Shown in pieces: positions 1 through 6,462 of a DNA stretch of 8,105 nucleotides (position 1 is the stretch's first letter; every line of letters starts with the position of its first letter). The notes beneath the pieces were generated by a model. The model had not been told where the DNA came from. It saw only the letters and a list, made by a program, of their open reading frames with translations, and did no database searches. The translations under genes were made by a program, and so were the position numbers. The stretch is from a bacterium (GTDB lineage: Bacteria > Verrucomicrobiota > Verrucomicrobiia > Limisphaerales > J093): assembly GCA_021784265.1 (NCBI GenBank), contig JAJXTA010000101.1, forward strand, positions 1-8,105. Reading direction: 5' to 3'.

Positions 1-287
1 GCGGCCAATTCGAGTTCCTGGATCAGCGATTGGAGGGATTTGGTGCGATTGGGCGAGGGGGCGGCCCCGAGGTTGATGAGGTAGCCCGTGTGGCCGAACA
101 CGCTCGCCAGCTTGCCGCCCGCGCGCTCCCGGGCGAAGGCGGCGCACTCGGCGGGAGCCAGGGGCCGGCCCAGCCATTGCATGTTGTTCTTGACGAAGAT
201 CTGGACCACCTCGCAGCCGATGGTTCTCCCCCGTTCGAGGGCCTTCCACGCGCCCCCGCCGGCGGGCATGTGTGCGCCGAAGAGCAT
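1..287 (-). CDS. nfo: Endonuclease IV (AP endonuclease), N-terminal part, cut by left edge
   Basis: Endonuclease IV cleaves the DNA backbone 5' of abasic sites in base excision repair, in the cytoplasm, using a three-metal (zinc) centre in a TIM barrel. About 95 codons are visible. The protein begins MLFGAHMPAGGG, matching the family's opening beta strand (GAH near residue 6), followed by ALERGRTIGCEVVQIF and NNMQW, as in known Nfo proteins. His66 in the segment FGHTGYLINL corresponds to the zinc-ligand histidine of E. coli Nfo (PHDSYLINL). The remaining metal ligands and the C-terminus lie beyond position 1. I chose ATG at 287 because it gives the family's usual N-terminus. An in-frame ATG at 302 would add MLPSR. 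Neither start has a clear Shine-Dalgarno sequence. The gene is divergent from the lipoprotein gene at 380. The family call is firm; only the start is uncertain. Confidence 0.9.
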   Translation of the reverse strand, partial: MLFGAHMPAGGGAWKALERGRTIGCEVVQIFVKNNMQWLGRPLAPAECAAFARERAGGKLASVFGHTGYLINLGAAPSPNRTKSLQSLIQELELA

Positions 288-313
288 TCGGGACGGGAGC
301 ATGGCCGAAAAAG

Positions 314-332
314 GCCGGGGCGACAACCCGGC
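314..332. repeat. Perfect 6-bp inverted repeat in the nfo/lipoprotein divergent region
   Basis: GCCGGG (314-319) and CCCGGC (327-332) are exact reverse complements around a 7-base loop. The repeat lies 13 bp upstream of the -35 element of the lipoprotein promoter and inside the presumed nfo leader. It could be an operator or an mRNA hairpin, but short GC-rich repeats are common by chance in DNA of this composition. Confidence 0.35.
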
Positions 333-345
333 GTTTGGGGGCGGT

Positions 346-374
346 TTGACACGGGCGGAAGCGGCTCGTACTGT
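346..374 (+). promoter_or_regulatory. Sigma70-type promoter of the lipoprotein gene
   Basis: A consensus -35 box TTGACA (346-351) is followed after exactly 17 bp by TACTGT (369-374), which keeps the T1, A2 and T6 positions of the -10 consensus. The expected transcription start, about 6-7 bases after the -10 box, falls at 380-381, which is the ATG itself. The mRNA would therefore be leaderless or nearly so. This fits the absence of a Shine-Dalgarno sequence before the ATG. Confidence 0.7.
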
Positions 375-379
375 GAGCC

Positions 380-1006
380 ATGCGAAGCGTGGTGGAGAAT
401 CTGAAGCGGCGGTGGCGCCGGGTAGCGCCCCGCCGAGAGCGGCTGGGGCGCGCCCTGCTCGGGGCTGCGCTTGCCTGCGGGTTGCTGACCGGGTGCGTGT
501 CGGCGCGCAAGCGCCAAGTGTATCTCCAAGAGATCGGCGGCCACGGGGTCTCCCCCACGGTGATGGCCAAGGTCGAGCGGCTCCATCGCCTGAGTCTGGC
601 GGAGGTCGAGCAACTGGCCACCAACGGCGTGCCTGAACCGACGATTGTCAGCTACCTGAAAGACACCCACGCGGTCTATCACTTGCGGGTGGCGGACATC
701 GACCGTCTGCGGGCCGAGCATGTGAGCAAGGACCTCATCGACTTTCTGCTGGCCACCCCGACCCTCTACAGCCCGCCAGCCTACTACTACGCGCCCCCTT
801 ATCCGATGAACCCGTACTACCCCTACGATCCGTTCTTCTACCCTTACTGGGGACCGATCGTCGTTCCGTTCGACTCGCGTCCCTACTGGGGTAACCCGTA
901 CTGGGGCGGGCGCTTCTCCCATTATGGTGAGCCGCCGCCCATGCCGGGGGGCGGCCGGAGCCGACCTCGGGTGGACGCGACGCCGCACACCCGCTCGCGG
1001 CCTTAG
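380..1006 (+). CDS. Putative lipoprotein with duplicated helical motif and Tyr/Pro-rich tail
   Basis: This is an exported protein of unknown function, 208 residues long. It starts with a long, strongly basic n-region (many Arg up to residue 24), a hydrophobic stretch (about 25-37) and a lipobox LTGC with Cys39 as the lipidated residue. Residue +2 is Val, not Asp. Residues about 69-94 and 100-125 are two diverged copies of one 26-residue unit, 31 residues apart, each with the pattern of a (V/I)xxL helix, a turn, V and then a (T/L)I helix (AEVEQLATNGVPEPTIVSYL and ADIDRLRAEHVSKDLIDFLL). From about 128 to 180 the protein is rich in Tyr, Pro and Trp, with PYWG occurring three times. The tail from about 184 is Pro/Gly/Arg-rich. 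Small proteins with similar helical units occur in Planctomycetes and Verrucomicrobia, as I recall. A cell-envelope structural or binding role is a guess. ATG 380 fits the promoter at 346-374. The stop overlaps the convergent dehydrogenase gene. Confidence 0.85.
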   Translation: MRSVVENLKRRWRRVAPRRERLGRALLGAALACGLLTGCVSARKRQVYLQEIGGHGVSPTVMAKVERLHRLSLAEVEQLATNGVPEPTIVSYLKDTHAVYHLRVADIDRLRAEHVSKDLIDFLLATPTLYSPPAYYYAPPYPMNPYYPYDPFFYPYWGPIVVPFDSRPYWGNPYWGGRFSHYGEPPPMPGGGRSRPRVDATPHTRSRP

Positions 1007-2019
1007 CCGGGGGCCGGACCGGGGCTCAGGGGCGAGACCCCGTTGACCACATTCTCCAGGGGCTCGCCCCGCACGGCCCCGCGGGCGATGCGGGCGGAGA
1101 TTTGCCGCATCTCGCGTTTGGCTTCCCGGCTGCAGAAGGCCGCGTGACAGGTCACGATCAGGTTGGGGGTGGCGGCGTCAGCGGCGCTCTGGAGCGGTTC
1201 GTCTTCCACCACGTCCAGGCCGGCCCCGGCCAAGCGCCCCTCGCGGAGGGCGGCGAGGATGGCCGCTTTGTCAATAATGGCGCCCCGCGCGGTATTGACC
1301 ACGAACGCGGTCGGCTTGAGCAGGCTGAGTTCCCGCGCCCCGAGCAGATGGCGGGTTTCCTGGTTGAGGGGACAATGGAGAGTGAGGACATCGACCCGCC
1401 GCAGGAGGTCGTCCAGGGTGCGAGCGCGGTTGAGAGCCAGGGCTTTTTCGACACCGTTGGGCAGGTAGGGGTCGTGAAACCAGACTTGGAAGCCGAAGGC
1501 CTTCGCCCGGAGGGCGGCGGCGGTGCCAATGCGCCCCAAGCCGACGATTCCGAACGTCAACTCGCGCAGGCGGCGCAAGCGGCCCTCGACCTCCGGGCGA
1601 ATCGCCCAACCCAACTGTTTGGCCTCGCGATCCAAGGGAAACAACTGCCGGCAGAGCGCCAACGTCAGAGCCAGGGCGTGGTCCGCCACCTCCTCGGTGC
1701 CATAGTCCGGCACGTTGCAGACGGCGATGCCCCGCTGGCGCGCCGCGGTCAAGTCCACCGAGTCAAAGCCCACGCCGTTGCGGATGAGCGCCCGGCACCG
1801 CCGCAGCCGCCCCAGTCCCACGGCGGTGATGGGGGTGTTATGCCACACGATCAACGCGCGGGCCTCGGTCACGGCCTCGGGAAAATCGGCATCGCTGGCG
1901 CACACGTATCGCCGCACCTCGGCGGCGTCGCCCACGACCTCCTGCTCGATCGTTGGTCCCGCCTCGCTCAAGGGCGACGTCGCCCAGTCGATCACCGCCA
2001 CTAACGGTTTGTCACTCAT
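1003..2019 (-). CDS. CtBP-like D-2-hydroxyacid dehydrogenase, NAD-dependent
   Basis: The 338-residue protein belongs to the D-isomer-specific 2-hydroxyacid dehydrogenase superfamily (cytoplasmic oxidoreductases that interconvert 2-keto acids and D-2-hydroxy acids). The Rossmann dinucleotide loop is GLGRIG at 160-165, followed by Asp183 (HDPY) as the likely NAD-selecting acidic residue. The catalytic Arg245 (NTARG), Glu274 (EDEP) and His292 (CHAAF) are all present. The substrate-domain motifs NGVGFDSVDL (81-90) and CNVPDYGTEEVADHALAL (101-118) and the HAAF sequence resemble the C-terminal-binding-protein subgroup more than classic SerA. There is no C-terminal ACT domain, so it is not a full-length serine-pathway SerA of the ACT type. 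The substrate cannot be told from sequence; glyoxylate/hydroxypyruvate or a 2-keto acid are options. The ATG at 2019 is preceded by TAGG four bases upstream, a weak ribosome site. It is divergent from the SulP gene and convergent with the lipoprotein gene; the two stops overlap in TTAG (1003-1006). Confidence 0.93.
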   Translation of the reverse strand: MSDKPLVAVIDWATSPLSEAGPTIEQEVVGDAAEVRRYVCASDADFPEAVTEARALIVWHNTPITAVGLGRLRRCRALIRNGVGFDSVDLTAARQRGIAVCNVPDYGTEEVADHALALTLALCRQLFPLDREAKQLGWAIRPEVEGRLRRLRELTFGIVGLGRIGTAAALRAKAFGFQVWFHDPYLPNGVEKALALNRARTLDDLLRRVDVLTLHCPLNQETRHLLGARELSLLKPTAFVVNTARGAIIDKAAILAALREGRLAGAGLDVVEDEPLQSAADAATPNLIVTCHAAFCSREAKREMRQISARIARGAVRGEPLENVVNGVSPLSPGPAPG

Positions 2020-2117
2020 GCCTACGCCAAGTTCGAATGGCCACTACTGACCCGTACGCACGCCCCCGGCGCAAGCTTATTCTCACGGCGGGCCCCGGCG
2101 AAAAGGTGGGACTTAGG

Positions 2118-2145
2118 TTGCCTTCAGGGAGTCCGCCCGCATAAT
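2118..2145 (+). promoter_or_regulatory. Predicted sigma70-type promoter of the SulP transporter gene
   Basis: The -35 box TTGCCT (2118-2123) is followed after 16 bp by CATAAT (2140-2145), which matches five of six positions of TATAAT. Transcription would start near 2152 and leave a leader of about 41 bases before the ATG at 2193. The AT-rich -10 box stands out in otherwise GC-rich DNA. Confidence 0.6.
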
Positions 2146-2155
2146 ACGGGCCTGC

Positions 2156-2172
2156 GGCACGGCCAACGTGCC
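2156..2172. promoter_or_regulatory. Perfect inverted repeat in the SulP leader (possible operator or mRNA hairpin)
   Basis: GGCACG (2156-2161) and CGTGCC (2167-2172) are exact reverse complements around a 5-base loop, GCCAA. The element begins about four bases after the predicted transcription start and ends 20 bases before the ATG. It could be a repressor site or a stem-loop in the 5' untranslated RNA. No known regulator motif is recognised. Confidence 0.4.
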
Positions 2173-2210
2173 TGTGGAATCCGCCAACGCCTATGCCAGT
2201 GGAACGCGCC
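2168..2210 (+). repeat. Imperfect 18-bp direct repeat covering the SulP start codon
   Basis: The 18 bases at 2168-2185 (GTGCCTGTGGAATCCGCC) and at 2193-2210 (ATGCCAGTGGAACGCGCC) match at 14 of 18 positions. Both begin with a possible start codon followed by codons for Pro-Val-Glu. The copies are 25 bp apart and thus in different frames. Only the second is in the transporter frame. It may be an old local duplication of the start region. Confidence 0.45.
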
Positions 2211-4439
2211 GCGTGGAAACTCAACCGCCTGGGGGAGGTGAGGGGAGAGCTTTGGGGAGGATTTGCGGCGTTGTTGGTCGCCGTGCCTTCGTCGATTGCC
2301 TACGGGATCGCCATCTACACCGTGCTGGGCGCGAGCTACGTTGGGCAGGGGGCCATCGCGGGGCTGCTGGGGGCGATCGTCATGGGCATCGTGGCCCCGC
2401 TGACGGGAGGCGCGCCCCGCTTGATTTCGGCGCCGTGCGCCCCCGCGGTGCCGATCATGGCCGCGCTCGGCGCCGCGCTGGTGGCGGGCCAGCGGAGCGG
2501 TGTGGGACCACTGTCACCGAGCCAGGTGCTGGTCTTGTGGCCGTTGGCCACGCTGTTGACCGGGGCCCTGCAACTGCTCTACGGGGCCCTCGGGGGTGGC
2601 CGGCTGATCAAATACATTCCCTTCCCCGTCGCCTCGGGCTACTCGAGCGGAGTGGGGGTGTTGATGGTTTTAGACCAGGCACCCAAGCTGCTCGGGCTGC
2701 CGCGGGGGACACCCCTGTGGGCCGGGATCGCCGCGCCGGGATCCTGGGCCTGGCCGGGGGTGGTGGTGGGCTTAGTGACCATCGGGGTGATGCTCGGCGC
2801 GCCGCGCCTGACCAAGGCCCTCCCGCCGTCGATCCTTGGGGTGCTGGCCGGGGTGGCCACCTACTTCGCCTGGGGCGCCTTCGCGCCCGGGCTCCTGCAC
2901 TTCGAACACAACCGGCTCATCATCGGCCAAGTGGCCGGGGGTGTGGGCGCGGTGGTCGGGAGTGTTGGGGAGCAGTGGCGCGCGCTGGGCGGTTTGCGCT
3001 GGGCGGAGCTGGAGGTGGTGCTCGTGCCGGCCGTGACCCTGTCGGTCCTGCTGTCGATTGACACGCTCAAGACGGTGGTGGTCATCGACACCCTGGGCCG
3101 GTCGCGGCACGATTCGGACCGGGAGTTGCGGGCGCAAGGGTGTGCCAACCTGGCCGCGGCCCTGGTTGGAGGCGTGCCCGGCTCGGCGCCTTTGGGGCCG
3201 GCGCTGATCAATGTCAACAGCGGCGGCCGGACCAACTGGTCCGGCTTGTTCGAAGGGTTCTTGGCCCTGGGCACGCTGGTGTTGTTGGGCTCGCTGATCG
3301 GCTGGGTGCCCATCGCCACCCTGGCGGGCATTTTGATCGTCGTGGCGTGCCGCATGGTCGATTGGGGCAGCTTGCAGCTTGTGCGCCAGCGGTCCACGGT
3401 GCTGGATTTTGGGGTCAGTCTGATGGTGGTGGTGGTGGCCGTCGGGTGGGGGCTGGTCATCGCCACGGGCGTGGGGTTGGGGCTGGCGGTCCTGCTCTTC
3501 ATCCGGGAGCAGATGCGCGGTTCGGTGATCCGGCGCAAAGTCTATGGCCACCAACTCTCCTCCAAACGGCACCGGCTGCCGCCCGAGCGTGAGGTCTTGC
3601 GCCGCGACGGTCCTCGCACCTGTGTCTGCGAGCTTCATGGCAACCTCTTCTTCGGCACCACCGACCGCCTCTTTACGGAGTTGGAGTCGGACCTCCAACA
3701 GTGCCGCCATCTCTTGTTGGACCTCCGCCGGGTGCAATCGGTGGATTACACCGCGGCCCACCTGCTGGAGCAGTTCGAGGCCCTGCTGACGGCGCGCCAG
3801 GCCTATTTGGTGTTTGCCCAGCTCCCCAATCACCTGCCTACCGGGCGGGACTTGGCGGCCTACTTCAGCCAACTGGGCTTGGTGAACCCGACCCGGAATG
3901 TTCGTCTCTTCGACTCCATGGATGAGGCTCTGGAATGGGCCGAAGACCAACTCTTGGCGGCCGCGGGCGTGGCGGAGGCCGGGGCCGAGGCACCCCTGGA
4001 GCTGACGCACTTCGACCTGCTCCGGGAATTCGACAGCGACCACACCCTGGCCGCGCTGCGTTCCTGTTTGCGGGAACAGACGTTCGCGGCCAACCAAACC
4101 ATTTACCGCGCGGGTGACCACGGGGACGAGTTGTACCTGATCCGCCGCGGCTTGGTCCGGATCCTCCTGCCCGCCGCGCCCGGACGCCATTTGCTGATCG
4201 CCACCTTCGGTCCTGGGGCCTTCTTTGGCGACATGGCTTTTCTGGACGCGCGTGTGCGGTCGGCGGACGCGGTCGCGTTGACAGCGACGGACCTCTTGGT
4301 CTTGTCGCGCGCGGCGTTCAACCAACTCTCGATCGCGCACCCGGTGCTGGGGGCGAAGATGTTCGCGCGCCTGGCCCGCGCGCTGGCGATCCGCTTGCGG
4401 GACACCGACGAGGAGTTGCGCTGGTTGCAGGAGTCGTGA
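2193..4439 (+). CDS. SulP (SLC26-type) anion transporter with STAS and cyclic-nucleotide-binding domains
   Basis: This is an inner-membrane anion transporter of the SulP family (sulfate, bicarbonate or similar). Its 748 residues are longer than the usual 500-600 because of an extra C-terminal domain. Residues about 15-440 form the membrane part: a first helix with VPSSIAYGIAIY (31-42), LISAPCAPAVPIMAA (78-92), SIDTLKT (288-294), then ELRAQGCANLAAALVGGVPG (311-330) and NVNSGGRTNWSGL (340-352), typical of the family's TM8-TM10 region. Residues about 475-590 form a STAS domain (CVCELHGNLFFG; LLLDLRRVQSVDYTAAHLL), where the Ser that is phosphorylated in SpoIIAA-type STAS domains is Tyr519. Residues about 615-735 form a Crp-like nucleotide-binding domain with GDELYLIRRG (644-653) and the phosphate-binding cassette FFGDMAFLDARVRSA (677-691), keeping Arg689 but with Asp680 for the usual Glu. 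Nucleotide control of transport is inferred. Asp290 and Thr294 resemble the sodium-site pair of the bicarbonate transporter BicA, but the substrate is undecided. The ATG at 2193 has no strong ribosome site. The gene is divergent from the dehydrogenase and ends 6 bp from the convergent GxGYxYP gene. Confidence 0.95.
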   Translation: MPVERAAWKLNRLGEVRGELWGGFAALLVAVPSSIAYGIAIYTVLGASYVGQGAIAGLLGAIVMGIVAPLTGGAPRLISAPCAPAVPIMAALGAALVAGQRSGVGPLSPSQVLVLWPLATLLTGALQLLYGALGGGRLIKYIPFPVASGYSSGVGVLMVLDQAPKLLGLPRGTPLWAGIAAPGSWAWPGVVVGLVTIGVMLGAPRLTKALPPSILGVLAGVATYFAWGAFAPGLLHFEHNRLIIGQVAGGVGAVVGSVGEQWRALGGLRWAELEVVLVPAVTLSVLLSIDTLKTVVVIDTLGRSRHDSDRELRAQGCANLAAALVGGVPGSAPLGPALINVNSGGRTNWSGLFEGFLALGTLVLLGSLIGWVPIATLAGILIVVACRMVDWGSLQLVRQRSTVLDFGVSLMVVVVAVGWGLVIATGVGLGLAVLLFIREQMRGSVIRRKVYGHQLSSKRHRLPPEREVLRRDGPRTCVCELHGNLFFGTTDRLFTELESDLQQCRHLLLDLRRVQSVDYTAAHLLEQFEALLTARQAYLVFAQLPNHLPTGRDLAAYFSQLGLVNPTRNVRLFDSMDEALEWAEDQLLAAAGVAEAGAEAPLELTHFDLLREFDSDHTLAALRSCLREQTFAANQTIYRAGDHGDELYLIRRGLVRILLPAAPGRHLLIATFGPGAFFGDMAFLDARVRSADAVALTATDLLVLSRAAFNQLSIAHPVLGAKMFARLARALAIRLRDTDEELRWLQES

Positions 4440-4445
4440 ACCGGG

Positions 4446-6374
4446 CTAGCGCTCGGCCTGAGCGAGCCGGATCAAGCCAAAGAAGGTGTACGGGTCCACC
4501 ACCTCGACCGGCGCGTCCGCGCCCTGTTCCCGCAGCCGGTGTGACAAGGCGCTGTACCAGCTCGGCGGTTTGAGAATACTCCGCGCCCACAGGAACGCGG
4601 GGCGGCCCTGGGCCGCGTGCGCCGCCTGGAGGACGACCGTGGCGGCGGCTTCGACCGCATCGGGCAGGTCCCGCTCCGGACAGCTCGGCACGCCGGCATG
4701 CAGCCCCGGCCCGGCATCAAAGTGGGTGCCGAAACCGTCGGGACTGAAGGGGCGCAAGGCGGCGTACTCGGCCTCGGTCGTGGCGCCGCTGGCGCCGTCG
4801 AGGACAAAGCCCGTGATCGTCATGTCCCATCGCGCGTAGTAGGGCCGGCAATGCGCCACCCACGCCGCCAAGCCGGAGGGGAGGGTGGAGTCGGGTCGGC
4901 GCGTTAAGCCGTGCATGTTGAGGTAGCCCGCACCGGAATCGCCGGTGACGAAATAATCGTTCGTCGTGGCCCGGGCGTACGCGTAGCGCAGGGCAGGAGC
5001 GGCGCGATCGGCCAGGTTCGGGTCCAACGCCCACGCCAGGGGCACTTGGCCGCGGGCCGGGTCACGGAAAAACGCCGGGATCGCCTTGTAGAGCCACGCC
5101 GGGGAATCGTAATCGCCGACATAGTGGGCCACAAAGAGCTTCGGCGCCACGTGGCCGCCGGGCGTGAGATAACCCCGCTCCATCCATTGCCGGCGGCTCA
5201 AGCGCGGGGCCGGCTGCGAGTAACGCCCCGCCAAGGGATAATGCTGATAAAACGAGGCGTTGGCCATCGCCCCGGGGCCAGCCGCATCGGCCTCCATGTA
5301 GCCGTTGAATTGGGAGATGAGCCGAGCGTATTCCCATTCCGTGGGCACGCCCTCGTGTTTGCCCGCCCCGCCATGGGTAGTGTACTTAAAGGGCCAGGGC
5401 GTGAACCCACCTACCTTGATCACGCCACCCCGCGCCCGGTCGTAGAGGGCGCGCATGACGGTCAGCAAGGTTTGGCGGTCCAGACCCAGCGGCTGGGTCG
5501 GATCATCGTTCGGCGGCTCGTCGCCCCAGGGCGACAAGTCGAAGAAAAAGGCCCGGTGCGCAATGAAGTAATCGTGGTTGGAGAGGGTGTGGAGGTCCGG
5601 CGGGCCTTGCCAGGGCTGCTTTAACCAGGAGGCGTCCACGTAATAGGCGGCAAAGCCCGGGGCGCAGCGGCCGGTGCGGACGTAGCGCGCCAGCGCCCAG
5701 CGGTAGGCGTCCACTTTGGGGCTGCCGCTGGAGGGGGCGTCGCTGTCCGGGAGCCGCCCCTGGCCGGTGAATCTGGGAGAACCGTCGGGATGCACCAGCC
5801 ACAGTTTGACCGGCAGGTGGAGGTGGCTGGTCAGGAGGGTGAAGAGCGCGGCGGGGCGCGGGTCGAAACGCACTGGCAGGAGTCGTTCGCAGCCGGCGAC
5901 GGTGGAGGCGATGTCCGCCGTGGCGGGCACGGACGGATCATACACCACCAAGCCAGCGAACTCCCCCGCGAACACGCGGAGCGCGGCCTCCAGGTTAGCC
6001 AGCGGCTCCGCGGGCACGGTCTTGAGCCAGCCGTCCTCCCCGCGTAGCCAGTCCCACCAGAATTGGTCCGTTTCGACGCCAAATCCATCGCAATAGAAGA
6101 GATACAGGCGGGGTTGGTCCCGGTTGACCAACCCCTGGAGGGCGGCCAACAGATGCAAGGTGTCCCACGCCCGGACGGCTTGGTCAGGCTGGTGGAGGTC
6201 CACATTACGGAGCGTCCGAGCGTCGTAGGTATAGATCACCGCCGGTAGGCGCGGCGGCGGTGGGGTGGCGGCCGGTACCGCTACGGTGGCGGTTTTGATT
6301 AGTAACCCGCAGGCGGCAACGACGCTGAGCCCCATCGACGACTTCACTCGACCCGGATTCCTTCGGCGAAACAT
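4446..6374 (-). CDS. GxGYxYP-family exported protein (putative glycoside hydrolase)
   Basis: The protein has 642 residues from ATG 6374. A basic n-region (RRRNPGRVK) and a hydrophobic segment (about 14-36) ending VAVPAA form a signal peptide, so it acts outside the cytoplasm. VAAC at 19-22 also fits a weak lipobox, but the hydrophobic run continues past Cys22, so peptidase I cleavage near Ala36 is more likely. The N-terminal domain has WDTLHLLAALQGLVNRDQPRLYL (70-92), typical of GxGYxYP_N. The main domain has KYTTHGG (330-336), GVPTEWEYA (342-350), MEADA (360-364), VGDYDS (419-424) and GDSGAGYLNMHG (478-489), which is the family's GxGY hallmark, but with LNMHG where YP is expected. The family is predicted to be a glycoside hydrolase from fold similarity; to my knowledge substrate and catalytic residues are not established. 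An in-frame TTG at 6410 would add 12 residues and an ATG at 6335 would remove 13. The gene lies 197 bp downstream of glgB on the same strand. Confidence 0.85.
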   Translation of the reverse strand: MFRRRNPGRVKSSMGLSVVAACGLLIKTATVAVPAATPPPPRLPAVIYTYDARTLRNVDLHQPDQAVRAWDTLHLLAALQGLVNRDQPRLYLFYCDGFGVETDQFWWDWLRGEDGWLKTVPAEPLANLEAALRVFAGEFAGLVVYDPSVPATADIASTVAGCERLLPVRFDPRPAALFTLLTSHLHLPVKLWLVHPDGSPRFTGQGRLPDSDAPSSGSPKVDAYRWALARYVRTGRCAPGFAAYYVDASWLKQPWQGPPDLHTLSNHDYFIAHRAFFFDLSPWGDEPPNDDPTQPLGLDRQTLLTVMRALYDRARGGVIKVGGFTPWPFKYTTHGGAGKHEGVPTEWEYARLISQFNGYMEADAAGPGAMANASFYQHYPLAGRYSQPAPRLSRRQWMERGYLTPGGHVAPKLFVAHYVGDYDSPAWLYKAIPAFFRDPARGQVPLAWALDPNLADRAAPALRYAYARATTNDYFVTGDSGAGYLNMHGLTRRPDSTLPSGLAAWVAHCRPYYARWDMTITGFVLDGASGATTEAEYAALRPFSPDGFGTHFDAGPGLHAGVPSCPERDLPDAVEAAATVVLQAAHAAQGRPAFLWARSILKPPSWYSALSHRLREQGADAPVEVVDPYTFFGLIRLAQAER

Positions 6375-6462
6375 GCGGTCAAGATGGGGCAGGGGGGAAG
6401 GAGAAGGCAAGCGCCAGGCCGGGACTCAGCGCCGGTCCAGTCAGCGACCCGCTGTTGCCTCG

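Noticed and set aside
298..326. Possible minus-strand promoter for nfo (TTGTCG-N17-CATGCT)
   Set aside because: Each box matches only about half of the consensus, which is too weak to list as a feature.
23..988. A 321-codon minus-strand frame opposite the lipoprotein and overlapping nfo
   Set aside because: The nfo frame and the lipoprotein frame both show family features. This frame is a low-complexity Pro/Arg/Ser shadow.
1102..2004. A 300-codon open frame on the plus strand opposite the dehydrogenase
   Set aside because: The dehydrogenase frame has all family motifs. The antisense product has no recognisable motif.
1003..2019. Naming the dehydrogenase serA
   Set aside because: There is no ACT domain and the motifs are closer to CtBP-like enzymes. 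The substrate cannot be decided from sequence.
2020..2117. Promoter for the dehydrogenase on the minus strand
   Set aside because: I looked for paired -35/-10 boxes and found only isolated partial matches (TTGCGC without a fitting -10; GAGAAT without a fitting -35).
2168..3061. A 297-codon frame starting at GTG 2168
   Set aside because: It overlaps the transporter in another frame and its product is Gly/Arg/Ala-rich with no domain. The SulP frame explains the region.
2772..4340. A 522-codon open frame on the minus strand opposite the SulP gene
   Set aside because: It is rich in Gln, Arg, His and Pro, has no recognisable domain and lies fully within a clear transporter gene. Such long antisense frames are expected in GC-rich DNA.
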